Shown: piece after piece, positions 24,460-33,027 of the stretch
How the letters are laid out: the number at the start of each line of letters is the position of its first letter
How positions within the stretch are numbered: position 1 is the stretch's first letter
Source of the DNA: Prauserella rugosa
Lineage (GTDB): Bacteria; Actinomycetota; Actinomycetes; Mycobacteriales; Pseudonocardiaceae
Reading direction: 5' to 3'
NCBI RefSeq assembly: GCF_000719975.1
Contig: NZ_JOIJ01000011.1
Coordinates: forward strand, 124,001-188,000
DNA length: 64,000 nt
Position numbers and translations under genes: made by a program
The notes under the pieces: model-generated
Told to the model about the DNA's origin: nothing
Seen by the model: only the letters and a program-made list of their open reading frames with translations
Database searches by the model: none

Positions 24460-25683
24460 ATGGCACCGACAGCTCCCGGCGGTAAACGCCCCCGCGACCG
24501 CAAGACGCAGCTGGCCGCCGTCGCGGCCGAGCTGTTCCGCGGACGTGGCTACCACGGGGTCGGCATCAACGACATCGCCGCGGCGGCCGGGATCACCGGA
24601 CCCGCGCTGTATCGGCACTTCAAGGACAAGCAGGCGATCCTCGCCCACGTGCTGAGTGCCGGACTCGAGGAGCTCGAGGCCGCGACCGACGCCGCACTCG
24701 CCGCCGGTGAGGACCCGACCCCGAACCAGGTGCGCACGTTGCTGGCCGAGCTGGCGACCAAGTCCGTCGAGCGCAGGGACGTGGCGGCGCTGTGGCGCTG
24801 GGAGGGCAGGCACCTCGACGCCGACACCCAGCGCGGCCTGCGGGAACGGTCGGCGGCCATCCTCTCGGCATGGACGAAGGTGCTGTTGCGGGTCCGTCCC
24901 GAGCTGCCACCCGAGGACGCCGAGCTGCTGTGCTGGGCATGCCTGTCGGTGTTCGGCAGCGTCGCCGTGCACCGCACGAGCGTGCCGAAGCGGCGGTTCG
25001 AGCAGCTACTGGTGGACATCGCCCTGCGTGTGCTGCACACCGACCTGCCGGACACGGGCGATCCGGAGATCGAACGCCTGAAGGAAAGCCAGCAGGCCCC
25101 TGCGCTCGGGGCACCCTCACGCCGGGAGCAGATCCTCACCGCCGCCACCGAGTTGTTCCGCGCACACGGTTTCACCGCGGTGAGCATGGACGACATCGGG
25201 AGCGCGGCGGGGATCGCCGGCCCCAGCGTCTACCGACACTTTCCCAGCAAGGCGAGCCTGCTGGGGGCCATCGGCCGCAGGGCGGGCGACCGGCTGGTGC
25301 GCGGCGCCGAAGAGGCATTGCGCGCCGACGGCGAGTGGCCCGCTCTGCACCGGCTCGCCGAGTCGTACGTGGCGACGTTGGCCGGTCCGCCCGAGCTGCT
25401 CGTGTCGTTCTCCGCCGACCGCGTGCACATCGACGAGCGCGACCGGCCCGAACTCCTGCGGATCCAGCGCGATTACGTCGCGCGCTGGGTGCAGCTGCTC
25501 GAGACGGCGAGGCCGGAGCTGGACGCGAAGGAAGCCAGGATCACCGTGCATGCGGCCCTGACCGTGGCGAACGACCTCACCCGAACCCGCCGCGTCAACG
25601 GCAGGCCGAACCTGCGGGCCGAGCTGGTCACCCTGATGGGAGCCGTCCTCGGCCAGCAGGAGACCTCGGCCCGGCCCGGCTGA
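24460..25683 (+). CDS. TetR-family regulator with two tandem TetR modules
   Basis: A 407-residue protein made of two complete TetR-like units. Helix-turn-helix 1 is near residues 15-62 (INDIAAAAGITGPALYRHF) and helix-turn-helix 2 near 222-270 (MDDIGSAAGIAGPSVYRHF), each followed by a helical ligand domain of about 140 residues. A usual TetR protein is about 200 residues, so this is a fused duplication acting as an internal dimer. It is divergent from fadA-fadB and upstream of two acyl-CoA dehydrogenase genes, so repression of beta-oxidation relieved by acyl-CoA is the natural role. Likely leaderless start. Confidence 0.92.
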   Translation: MAPTAPGGKRPRDRKTQLAAVAAELFRGRGYHGVGINDIAAAAGITGPALYRHFKDKQAILAHVLSAGLEELEAATDAALAAGEDPTPNQVRTLLAELATKSVERRDVAALWRWEGRHLDADTQRGLRERSAAILSAWTKVLLRVRPELPPEDAELLCWACLSVFGSVAVHRTSVPKRRFEQLLVDIALRVLHTDLPDTGDPEIERLKESQQAPALGAPSRREQILTAATELFRAHGFTAVSMDDIGSAAGIAGPSVYRHFPSKASLLGAIGRRAGDRLVRGAEEALRADGEWPALHRLAESYVATLAGPPELLVSFSADRVHIDERDRPELLRIQRDYVARWVQLLETARPELDAKEARITVHAALTVANDLTRTRRVNGRPNLRAELVTLMGAVLGQQETSARPG

Positions 25684-25707
25684 TCCTTCTCACCCGCCGA
25701 ACGGACC

Positions 25708-25759
25708 CCTACTGGCGAGTCACCAGTGTTCGGGTTAACCTACTGGCGAGTAGGTAACC
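25708..25759. promoter_or_regulatory. Paired CCTACTGGCGAGT operators before the acyl-CoA dehydrogenases
   Basis: CCTACTGGCGAGT occurs at 25708-25720 and 25739-25751, exactly 31 bases apart. The second copy is the core of a perfect palindrome ACCTACT-GGCG-AGTAGGT (25738-25755), extended by GGTT/AACC; the first has only partial symmetry. The arrangement fits a TetR-type protein binding two phased sites, most simply the tandem regulator encoded immediately upstream. Confidence 0.65.
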
Positions 25760-25772
25760 GAAGGGGACAACT

Positions 25773-27104
25773 GTGGCTCGACAGAATCCGCAGCAGGGGC
25801 GCGACGCCATGGGGCTCGGCCTCGCCGCGCTGAACCGGCTAGCAGGCAGCAAGCTCCTCGACCGCACCGGACTGCGCAAACCGGTCGAGAACATCGTCGC
25901 GTCGACGACGCGCGCCGGGTTCCAGGCGGTCGGCACGGCGAATCGCACGTTCAAGGCGACGACGCGCCTCGGCAAGCCAGCGCGCCTGGACAAGGCGCCG
26001 GAGGCATCGCTGTTCGACCTCGAGCCGACCGAAGAACAGCAGATGATCGTCGAGACCGTCGGCGAGTTCGCGGCCGAGCAGCTGCGGCCCGCCGCCGCGG
26101 AGGCCGACGACAAGCTCGCTCCCCCGGACGGCCTGCTGACCCGCGCCGCCGAACTCGGCGTCACGCAGATCGGCATCCCCGAACAGCTCGACGGCGTCGG
26201 TTCCGAACGGTCGGTCGTCACGAACGCGCTGGTCGCCGAGGCCCTGGCGCACGGCGACCTCGGCCTGGCCGTCGCCGTGCTCGCGCCGTCTGCGGTGAGC
26301 ACCGCCCTCGTGCAGTGGGGCGACGCCGACCAGCAGGCCACCTACGTACCCGCCTTCGCCGGCGAGCACGTCCCGGCGGCGGCACTGGTGCTGCAGGAGC
26401 GCACCCCGCTGTTCGACCCGTTCGCGCCGAGGACCCGCGCGAAGCGCACGCCGAACGGCTACCGCCTGGACGGGGTGAAGTCGCTCGTACCCCGTGGTGC
26501 GGACGCCGAGCTGTTCATCGTCTCGGCCGACCTCGAAGGGCGCGGCCCCGCGCTGTTCATCGTCGAGTCGGGCACGTCGGGCGTGTCCGTGGAGGCCGAA
26601 CCCGCGATGGGCCTGCGCGGCGCGGCCACCACGACGCTGAAGCTGGACGGCGTGAAGCTGCCCGCCGGCGCACTGCTGGGTGGCGGCGACCGCGAGACGT
26701 TCGCCGAGGTCGTGCGCCTGTCCCGCATCGGGTGGGCCGCGCTCGCGTGCGGCACCGGCAAGGCCGTGCTCGACTACGTGATCCCGTACGTCAACGAGCG
26801 CGAGGCGTTCGGCGAGCCGATCAGCCACCGGCAGGGCGTGGCGTTCCAGGTCTCGGACATCGCCATCGAACTCGAGAGCATGCGGCTCACGATGCTGAAG
26901 GCCGCCTCCAGGGCCGAGCAGGGCCGCCCGTACGCCCGTGAGGTCGCGCTGGCGCGGAAGTTGGCCACGGACAAGGGAATGCAGATCGGCAGCGCGGGTG
27001 TGCAGCTGCTCGGCGGGCACGGCTTCATCAAGGAGCACCCGGTCGAGCGCTGGTACCGCGACCTGCGCGCCGTCGGCGTCCTCGACGGCATCGTTCTGCT
27101 GTAG
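25773..27104 (+). CDS. Acyl-CoA dehydrogenase, FadE24-like (first of a pair)
   Basis: A 443-residue flavoprotein with about 75 extra N-terminal residues before the dehydrogenase fold (LEPTEEQQMIVETVGEFA). The FAD/substrate domain has ALVLQERTPLF, where most family members have a TEP motif, and the C-terminal helices include AFGEPISHRQGVAFQVSDIA and LLGGHGFIKEHPVERWYRD. The usual catalytic Glu in an EGT motif is missing; the end reads VLDGIVLL. Combined with the adjacent different acyl-CoA dehydrogenase, this suggests a mixed complex of the mycobacterial FadE23/FadE24 kind. GTG 25773 behind the paired operators. Confidence 0.88.
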   Translation: MARQNPQQGRDAMGLGLAALNRLAGSKLLDRTGLRKPVENIVASTTRAGFQAVGTANRTFKATTRLGKPARLDKAPEASLFDLEPTEEQQMIVETVGEFAAEQLRPAAAEADDKLAPPDGLLTRAAELGVTQIGIPEQLDGVGSERSVVTNALVAEALAHGDLGLAVAVLAPSAVSTALVQWGDADQQATYVPAFAGEHVPAAALVLQERTPLFDPFAPRTRAKRTPNGYRLDGVKSLVPRGADAELFIVSADLEGRGPALFIVESGTSGVSVEAEPAMGLRGAATTTLKLDGVKLPAGALLGGGDRETFAEVVRLSRIGWAALACGTGKAVLDYVIPYVNEREAFGEPISHRQGVAFQVSDIAIELESMRLTMLKAASRAEQGRPYAREVALARKLATDKGMQIGSAGVQLLGGHGFIKEHPVERWYRDLRAVGVLDGIVLL

Positions 27105-27156
27105 CCGTTCTCCTGTAGCGCGTTCGTCTTCAAGAGCACCGCGGAAAGGGCTCATT

Positions 27157-28365
27157 GTGATCAATCTCGAGATCCCCAAGAAGGCCAAGACCCTGGTCAA
27201 CCAGGCGCACCAGGCCGCGGCCGAGGTGTTCCGGCCGATCTCCCGCAAGTACGACAAGGCCGAGCACGCCTACCCGTCCGAACTGGACATGCTCGCCTCC
27301 CTCCTCGACGGGCTGAACTCGTCGGGTGAGGGCGGCGCGGGTGCGGCCGGGGTCCGCAAGTCCGAGGACGACAAGGACAAGGGCAACCGCAACGGCGGCA
27401 ACCTGTCCACTGTGCTCGGTGCCATCGAGATGTGCTGGGGCGACGTCGCCCTGCTGCTGTCGATGCCGCGTCAGGGCCTCGGCAACGCGGCCATCGCCTC
27501 GGTCGCCAACGACGAGCAGTTGGAGCGGTTCAAGGGCAAGTGGGCCGCGATGGCGATCACCGAGCCCGGCTTCGGTTCGGACTCGGCGGCCGTGAGCGCC
27601 ACGGCCGAGCTCGACGGCGACGAGTACGTGCTCAACGGGGAGAAGATCTTCGTCACGGCGGGCGACCGCGCCGACTGCGTGGTCGTGTGGGCTTCGCTCG
27701 ACAAGTCGAAGGGCCGCGCGGCGATCAAGTCGTTCGTGGTGGAGAAGGGCACGCCGGGCTTCGAGGTGGTGCGCCTCGAGCACAAGCTCGGCATCCGTGC
27801 CTCCGACACGGCGGTGCTACGGTTCGACAACTGCCGTGTGCCGAAGGAGAACCTGCTCGGCAGCCCGGAAATCGACACCAAGAAGGGCTTCGCGGGGGTC
27901 ATGCAGACCTTCGACAACACGCGCCCCTTGGTGGCCGCCATGGCGGTCGGGCTCGCGCGGGCGGCGCTCGAGGAGACGCGCCGCATTCTCGAGCAGGCCG
28001 GGGTCGAGATCGACTACGACAAGCCGGCGAACTCCCAGAGCGCGGCGGCCGCCACGTTCCTGGAGCTGGAGGCCGACTACGAGGCCTCCTACCTGCTGAC
28101 GCTCGAATCGGCGTGGATGGCCGACAACCGCAAACCCAACTCGCTGCAGGCCTCGATGGCGAAGGCGAAGGCGGGACGGTCCGTTGTGGACATCACGCTG
28201 CGCTGTGTCGAACTGGCCGGCGCCTACGGCTACACCGAGGACTCGCTGCTGGAGAAGTGGAGCCGCGACTCGAAGATCCTCGACATCTTCGAGGGCACCC
28301 AGCAGATCCAGCAGCTCATCGTGGCCCGCCGCCTGCTCGGCAAGAGCTCCGCAGAGCTGAAGTAA
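27157..28365 (+). CDS. Acyl-CoA dehydrogenase, FadE23-like (second of a pair)
   Basis: A 402-residue acyl-CoA dehydrogenase with the canonical AITEPGFGSDSA flavin motif, GEKIFVTAGDRAD and the end motif IFEGTQQIQQLIVARRLLG, whose Glu is the usual catalytic base. A charged insert (KSEDDKDKGNRNGG) lies near residues 68-81. GTG 27157 with GGAAAGGG. It starts 52 bases after its partner. The partner lacks the EGT glutamate while this protein has it, which fits one catalytic and one structural or substrate-shaping subunit. Confidence 0.9.
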   Translation: MINLEIPKKAKTLVNQAHQAAAEVFRPISRKYDKAEHAYPSELDMLASLLDGLNSSGEGGAGAAGVRKSEDDKDKGNRNGGNLSTVLGAIEMCWGDVALLLSMPRQGLGNAAIASVANDEQLERFKGKWAAMAITEPGFGSDSAAVSATAELDGDEYVLNGEKIFVTAGDRADCVVVWASLDKSKGRAAIKSFVVEKGTPGFEVVRLEHKLGIRASDTAVLRFDNCRVPKENLLGSPEIDTKKGFAGVMQTFDNTRPLVAAMAVGLARAALEETRRILEQAGVEIDYDKPANSQSAAAATFLELEADYEASYLLTLESAWMADNRKPNSLQASMAKAKAGRSVVDITLRCVELAGAYGYTEDSLLEKWSRDSKILDIFEGTQQIQQLIVARRLLGKSSAELK

Positions 28366-28387
28366 GGGCGGAAGCCCCGACTCTGAA

Positions 28388-28425
28388 AGGTCTCCCCTTC
28401 CGGCAAGCGCGGGAAGGGGAGACCT
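28388..28425. terminator. Hairpin between convergent acyl-CoA dehydrogenase and hydrolase genes
   Basis: AGGTCTCCCCTTCC (28388-28401) pairs perfectly with GGAAGGGGAGACCT (28412-28425) around a 10-base loop. It ends the beta-oxidation gene pair. Confidence 0.75.
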
Positions 28426-28477
28426 CGAGCGCCCGCCGGACGTCCGATCTCCGGCGCGCGGTGGCTCTCCGAGAGGA

Positions 28478-29287
28478 CTACGCAGCCTCGTCCAGGAAGC
28501 CGGTCACCGCGGCGTTGAACGCACGTGGTTGTTCGAGGAACGGACAGTGCGCCGCGTCGTCGATCACCGTGAGCCGCGAGCCGGGGATGTGTTCGTGCAG
28601 GTACGGCGCGTTGCCCGCGGGCACGGAGACGTCCTGGTCCCCGGACACGACGAGGGTCGGCACGGTGATGTCGGCCAGCACGTCGCGGTAGTCGGCGTTG
28701 AGGAAGTCCCACGACGCACGCGAGGCGCCCGCCGGATGACACCGGGCCATGTCCGCGATCGCCCACTCCAGCACGTCCCGGCCGGGATCTCCCGCGAAGA
28801 ACTGCGGCGCCAGGCCACGCACCGCGGTGGCCAGGTCGCCCCGGATCAGGTCGACCCAGTTCTTGGCGTCCTCCAGTCCGAGGAAGCCGTGCTCCCAGTC
28901 CGGCGCCTTCATCAGCCGCGGCCCCGCCCCCACGAGGGTCGCCGACCGCAGCGCACGCGTGCCGAACAACTCGACGTACTGCATCACGGTCGATCCGCCA
29001 CCCGACCAGGCCAGGACGTGCACCTGCGGTTCGCCGACGGACGCGATGACGTCCGCCAGATCGGCGGCCATCCTGCCCATGCGCTGCCCGCGCTCGGTCT
29101 TCTCCGACTCGCCCTGCCCACGCGGGTCGTAACAGATCACCCGGAAGCGGGACGTCATCTCGTCGGTGAACTGCTCCCGGAACCACCGGTGCGACACGCC
29201 CCATCCCGGCACGATCACCAGCGGAGGGCCCGAACCGGCCTCCGTGACGTACAGCTCGACACCGTCGCTCGCCGTCAGCATCCCCAT
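28478..29287 (-). CDS. Alpha/beta hydrolase
   Basis: A 269-residue hydrolase. The nucleophile elbow is AWSGGGSTVM, the acid is in VVSGDQDVSVPAG and the His in IDDAAHCPFLEQP; oxyanion residues lie in VPGWGVSHRWF. This is the esterase/lactonase-like branch close to 3-oxoadipate enol-lactonase and haloperoxidase folds. ATG 29287 is used because GGAGGG is 7 bases upstream; a second ATG two codons later is less well placed. Monocistronic, with a palindrome 94 bases upstream of the start. Confidence 0.87.
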   Translation of the reverse strand: MGMLTASDGVELYVTEAGSGPPLVIVPGWGVSHRWFREQFTDEMTSRFRVICYDPRGQGESEKTERGQRMGRMAADLADVIASVGEPQVHVLAWSGGGSTVMQYVELFGTRALRSATLVGAGPRLMKAPDWEHGFLGLEDAKNWVDLIRGDLATAVRGLAPQFFAGDPGRDVLEWAIADMARCHPAGASRASWDFLNADYRDVLADITVPTLVVSGDQDVSVPAGNAPYLHEHIPGSRLTVIDDAAHCPFLEQPRAFNAAVTGFLDEAA

Positions 29288-29380
29288 TGATGTGCCCTCC
29301 GACCAAGACCCGGAGAACATGATGATGGTTCCACGGATAGACACCGTGCCCCGTTCGCCGGATTCGGCTTGTATGACTCT

Positions 29381-29398
29381 GTTTCGGGTGGCCGAAAC
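29381..29398. promoter_or_regulatory. GTTTCGG-GTGG-CCGAAAC inverted repeat
   Basis: A perfect 18-base dyad with 7-base arms, 94 bases upstream of the alpha/beta hydrolase start. The geometry is typical of TetR or LacI operators. No regulator gene adjoins it on this side; the nearest TetR gene is at 30597 and has a different palindrome of its own. Confidence 0.45.
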
Positions 29399-29451
29399 AC
29401 TGCGACCACCCGAGAGTCTCAACAGGACGGAGAATCCATGTCAAGGGTTTT

Positions 29452-29541
29452 CGGTGTTCGGCCGAGATCGGCCAACCGGAATCGGCCGAACACCGCTCAA
29501 TCCAACACCGGTCAATCCAACACCGGTCAGCCGAACGTCGA
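29452..29541. repeat. Hairpin plus 15-bp tandem repeats after the quinone reductase gene
   Basis: CGGTGTTCGGCCGA (29452-29465) pairs perfectly with TCGGCCGAACACCG (29482-29495), a 14-bp stem with a 16-base loop. Immediately next, TCAATCCAACACCGG occurs twice in tandem (29497-29511, 29512-29526) with a degenerate third unit to 29541, at the stop of the quinone reductase gene. The hairpin likely ends that gene; the repeats reuse the AACACCG of the stem and look like local duplication. Confidence 0.55.
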
Positions 29542-30468
29542 TCAGTCGACCGTCAGCACGAGCTTGCCGCGCACGCTGCCCGCCTGGCTGACCCGCCAGG
29601 CCAGCGCGGCGTCGGCCAGCGGATACGTGCGGTCGACGTGGACCGTGAGCTTGCCCGCGTCGGCGAGCCTGCCCAACTCGGTCAGATCCTCGGAGCTCGG
29701 GCGCACCCACATGTACCGGCCGCCGAACTCGGTCACCGCGTCGTCGGCGATCGACCCGACGCGCGTGGAGTCCTTCGTCACCTGCCTGGACACCTCCACG
29801 GCCTCCTGACCGCCGACGAAGTCCACCGCGGCGTCCACACCCTCCGGCGCGAGCTCCCGCACGCGCTCGGCCAGCCCGTCGCCGTAGCTGACGGGCTCGG
29901 CGCCCAGCTCGGTCAGGAACGCGTGGTTGCGTTCGCTCGCCGTGCCGATGACGCGCGCGCCGAACGCCTTCGCGATCTGCACCCCAAGCGAACCCACGCC
30001 ACCCGCGGCGGCGTGGACCAGCACGGTCTCGCCGGAGGTGACGTTCAGCCTGCGCAGCGCCTGGTAGGCGGTGAGCCCGGCCAGCGGCAGTCCCGCCGCC
30101 TGCGCCCAGTCCAGCGAAGCCGGCTTCGGCGCGACCAGCCGCACGTTGGCCGCCACCAGCTCGGCGTAGGTGCCCAGCTCCACGGTGTCCTTACGGGCGT
30201 AGCCGATCACCTCGTCGCCGACCGAGTACTCCTCGACGTCGAGGCCGACGGCCTCCACGACACCCGCGACGTCCCAGCCGGGAATGATCGGGAAGTGGGT
30301 CTCCATGAGCGCGTCGAGACCGCCGCTCGCGAGCTTCCAGTCGACCGGGTTGATGCCTGCCGCCTTGACCCGGATCAGCACCTCACCGGGTGCCACCTTC
30401 GGATCGGGGTGGTCGGTGACGGTCAGCTCGTCGGGTCCGCCGTACTGATTCAGAACGATCGCCTTCAT
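29542..30468 (-). CDS. NADP-dependent oxidoreductase, quinone oxidoreductase type (MDR superfamily)
   Basis: A 308-residue zinc-less medium-chain reductase. The GroES-like half has GEVLIRVKAAGINPVDWK, and the nucleotide motif is VLVHAAAGGVGSLGVQIAKAFGA. Lacks the catalytic zinc cysteine/histidine set, as in QOR and enone reductases. ATG 30468 opens the conserved MKAIVLNQYGGPDEL. Divergent from a TetR gene with a TGCAC/GTGCA dyad between them, so it may share regulation with the drug-efflux operon. Confidence 0.91.
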   Translation of the reverse strand: MKAIVLNQYGGPDELTVTDHPDPKVAPGEVLIRVKAAGINPVDWKLASGGLDALMETHFPIIPGWDVAGVVEAVGLDVEEYSVGDEVIGYARKDTVELGTYAELVAANVRLVAPKPASLDWAQAAGLPLAGLTAYQALRRLNVTSGETVLVHAAAGGVGSLGVQIAKAFGARVIGTASERNHAFLTELGAEPVSYGDGLAERVRELAPEGVDAAVDFVGGQEAVEVSRQVTKDSTRVGSIADDAVTEFGGRYMWVRPSSEDLTELGRLADAGKLTVHVDRTYPLADAALAWRVSQAGSVRGKLVLTVD

Positions 30469-30558
30469 GTCTCGCGCAACACACGGTGCAGGCTCGCGCA
30501 TTCCGCACCCCCTTCGGCGCCACACCCCTGTGTCGTCGCTTACACGACACCGAAACTT

Positions 30559-30572
30559 TGCACCCGAGTGCA
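30559..30572. promoter_or_regulatory. TGCAC-CCGA-GTGCA operator upstream of TetR-MFS operon
   Basis: A 14-base dyad in the 128-base gap between the quinone reductase and tetR, in the AT-rich context ACTTTGCACCCGAGTGCAGA. TetR regulators of DHA2-type pumps commonly bind TTGCAC-type palindromes, so autoregulation by the 30597 protein is the likeliest reading. Confidence 0.6.
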
Positions 30573-30596
30573 GAATTCCGGCGTACGGTGGACGAC

Positions 30597-31208
30597 ATGG
30601 GGACGGGCGTGCGGGAGACCAAGAGGGTGCAGACGCGCCTCGCGCTGTGCCGCGCGGCGATCGAACTCGCCACCGAGGCGGGCGGGCCGGAGGCCGTCAC
30701 CGTCGACGCCATCGCCGAACGCGCGGGCACCTCGCGCCGCACGTTCTTCAACTACTTCCCCAGCAAGGAAGCCGCGTTCGTCCGGCCGCTCTACGACGTG
30801 GGGGCACACTTCGCCACCGCGCTCGCGGCCCGGGCCGACGACGAACCGGTGTGGGAGGCCATCCGCGCGGCCCTGCTCTCGGCACTGTCCACTCCGGAGG
30901 CCGACCCCGACCTCATCGCGGACATCGAGGCGTTCCTGACGACCTCGCCGGCGATCGTGCTCACCACCGAGGCCCACACCGACGGCGAACCCAGCGCCCT
31001 CGAACTGCACCGGATGGCCAAGGACTCGATCGCCCGGCTGACCGGCAGCGACCCCGACCGGAACATCTACGCGCAGCTGACACTCGAGGCCACAGGACTC
31101 GCCCTCCGCGTCGCCGCCCGCGCGTGGAGCGCGACGGGCGGCGATCCCCGGACCCACGTCGACACCGTGGTCGACATGCTCCGCGACGGCATCCGGCCGT
31201 CCCACTGA
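30597..31208 (+). CDS. TetR-family regulator of the adjacent efflux pump
   Basis: A 203-residue regulator with helix-turn-helix VDAIAERAGTSRRTFFNYFPSKEAAF at about residues 38-63 (core IAERAGTSRRTFFNYFPSKE) and a C-terminal helical ligand domain. RTFFNYF is typical of the subgroup that controls MFS drug pumps. ATG 30597 follows the operator closely; upstream in-frame sequence is unconserved. The pump gene begins 29 bases after its stop. Confidence 0.92.
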   Translation: MGTGVRETKRVQTRLALCRAAIELATEAGGPEAVTVDAIAERAGTSRRTFFNYFPSKEAAFVRPLYDVGAHFATALAARADDEPVWEAIRAALLSALSTPEADPDLIADIEAFLTTSPAIVLTTEAHTDGEPSALELHRMAKDSIARLTGSDPDRNIYAQLTLEATGLALRVAARAWSATGGDPRTHVDTVVDMLRDGIRPSH

Positions 31209-31237
31209 CCACGACCGATTTTTCCGGAGGAGACCGC

Positions 31238-32884
31238 ATGACCGGCACCACCGAGCCGGCCGAGACGAAGGCCGACCGCGCGCGGCGCCAGCTCGACGAA
31301 GCCGTCGCCGAGGGCATTCCGCTCGAGGTGTTCCGCAGGCGCTGGATCATCGTCGCCGCGATGTGCACCAGTCTGCTGGCCGTGATGCTCGCCAACTCGA
31401 GCATGAACCTCGCACTGCCCGGCATGACGAGCGATCTGCGTATCACCCAGTCCGAGCAGACCTGGATCGTCGACCTGTTCTCGCTCGTGTTCGCGGCACT
31501 GTTGTTCACCGCGGGCGCGGTCGGCGACCGCTACGGCCGCAAACTCGTCCTGCAGATCGGCATGGTGCTGTTCACCGTGCCGTCGCTGTACGCGGGTCTC
31601 ATCGCCGACAGCGGGACCGAGCTCATCGTCGCGCGTGCCGTGATGGGCGTCGGCGCCGCGATGGTCATGCCCTCCACACTGTCGATCATCAACACGACGT
31701 TCCCCCGTGGACAGCGCGCGGGCGCGATCGCCGTGTGGACCGGTGTCGCGGGCGCGGGCGCAGGTCTGGGCACCGTGTTCTCCGGGGTACTGCTGGAGTT
31801 CTGGAGCTGGCGTGCGGCGTTCCTGATGAGCGTCGGGTTCGGGGTCGTCGCGTTCGTGGCCAACCAGATCCTGTCGCACGAGTCCAAGGACGAGAAGCAG
31901 ACGCCGATCGACTGGCTCGGCGGCGTGCTGTCGACCGTCGGCATCCTCGGCCTCGTCTACGCGATCATCGAGGGCCCGCACGACGGCTGGACCCAGACCG
32001 ATGTGCTCGTCGCGATCGCGGCCGCCGTGGTCGGGCTCGGCCTGTTCATCTGGTGGGAGCAGAAGACCCCGCACCCGATGCTGGACATGAAGCTGTTCCG
32101 CAATCCGCTGTTCTCGACGTCGTCCGCGGCCGTGACGATCGCCTTCTTCGCCCTCGGCGGTGCGTTCTACCTGTTGGCCCAGCTGTTCCAGCTGGTGCTG
32201 GAGTACAGCGAACTGGAATCGGCGTTGGCGACCCTGCCGATCATGGTGCCGATGCTCCTGCTCTCGCCTCTGGTGCCGAAGATCGCCGCGGCCATCGGCT
32301 CCCGGTTCGCCGTCGGCCTCGGACTGGCGATCATCGCCTGCGGGTTCCTGCTGTGCTCGACCTGGGACGGCGACACCGGATACTGGGGCATTCTGCTGCC
32401 GCTGTTCGTCGTCGTGTTCGGCATGGTGTTCGTGATGCCGCCGGCCACGAACCTCATCATCGCGTCGGTGCCGAAGAACCGATCGGGCATGGGCTCGGCG
32501 ATGAACGACACCGTGCGGGAGCTGGGCGTGTCGATCGGTATCGCGGTTCTCGGCTCACTGATCGCCAGGGGCTACAGCAGCGGTATCGGCGAGGCGACCC
32601 GCGGACTCCCGCCCGAGGCGGCGGCCGCGGCCGAGAGCAGTTTCCCCGCCGCGATGCAAGGCGTGGCTCCCGCATTGGAGCAGCAGGCCGGACCGGAGGT
32701 GACCGGCCGGTTCGTCGACCTGGCGACCGACGCCTGGATGACCGGCCTGAACTGGGCGATGCTCGCCGCGTCGGCGCTGGCGGCCGTGGCGGCGATCGGC
32801 GCCCTGGTGGCCATGCCGGGTAAGCGCCGTGAAGCCGACTTCATCGTCACCCCGCAGGACACCACTCAGCCCGCCCACGTCTGA
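31238..32884 (+). CDS. MFS drug:H+ antiporter, DHA2 (EmrB/QacA) family
   Basis: A 548-residue inner-membrane exporter of the 14-helix DHA2 type. The N-terminal cytoplasmic tail is about 38 residues; helix 1 holds the NSSMNLALPGM motif, the loop 2-3 motif is GAVGDRYGRKLVLQIG, and motif C is in GVAGAGAGLGTVFSGVL. A soluble loop with ESSFPAAMQG lies before the last helices. Strong ribosome site (CCGGAGGAG) at the ATG 31238. Expected to export hydrophobic toxicants, controlled by the co-transcribed TetR. Confidence 0.94.
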   Translation: MTGTTEPAETKADRARRQLDEAVAEGIPLEVFRRRWIIVAAMCTSLLAVMLANSSMNLALPGMTSDLRITQSEQTWIVDLFSLVFAALLFTAGAVGDRYGRKLVLQIGMVLFTVPSLYAGLIADSGTELIVARAVMGVGAAMVMPSTLSIINTTFPRGQRAGAIAVWTGVAGAGAGLGTVFSGVLLEFWSWRAAFLMSVGFGVVAFVANQILSHESKDEKQTPIDWLGGVLSTVGILGLVYAIIEGPHDGWTQTDVLVAIAAAVVGLGLFIWWEQKTPHPMLDMKLFRNPLFSTSSAAVTIAFFALGGAFYLLAQLFQLVLEYSELESALATLPIMVPMLLLSPLVPKIAAAIGSRFAVGLGLAIIACGFLLCSTWDGDTGYWGILLPLFVVVFGMVFVMPPATNLIIASVPKNRSGMGSAMNDTVRELGVSIGIAVLGSLIARGYSSGIGEATRGLPPEAAAAAESSFPAAMQGVAPALEQQAGPEVTGRFVDLATDAWMTGLNWAMLAASALAAVAAIGALVAMPGKRREADFIVTPQDTTQPAHV

Positions 32885-32906
32885 CCGTGGCGGCACTCCC
32901 GTGATG

Positions 32907-32956
32907 CCCCCGGGGGCCCTTTGGTTGCGCTCAACGCAACCAAAGGGTCCCGGGGG
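32907..32956 (+). terminator. Long terminator hairpin after the MFS gene
   Basis: CCCTTTGGTTGCG (32917-32929) pairs perfectly with CGCAACCAAAGGG (32935-32947) around a CTCAA loop; the stem continues outward with C5G5 facing TCCCG5, giving about 22 pairs with one bulge. It ends the tetR-MFS operon. Confidence 0.8.
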
Positions 32957-33027
32957 AACTTCTGCACTGGGGAAACGGCCCGCCCGCGGGGCCGGGAATA
33001 GCGGCAGGGGGCATGCCGTTAGAGTGG

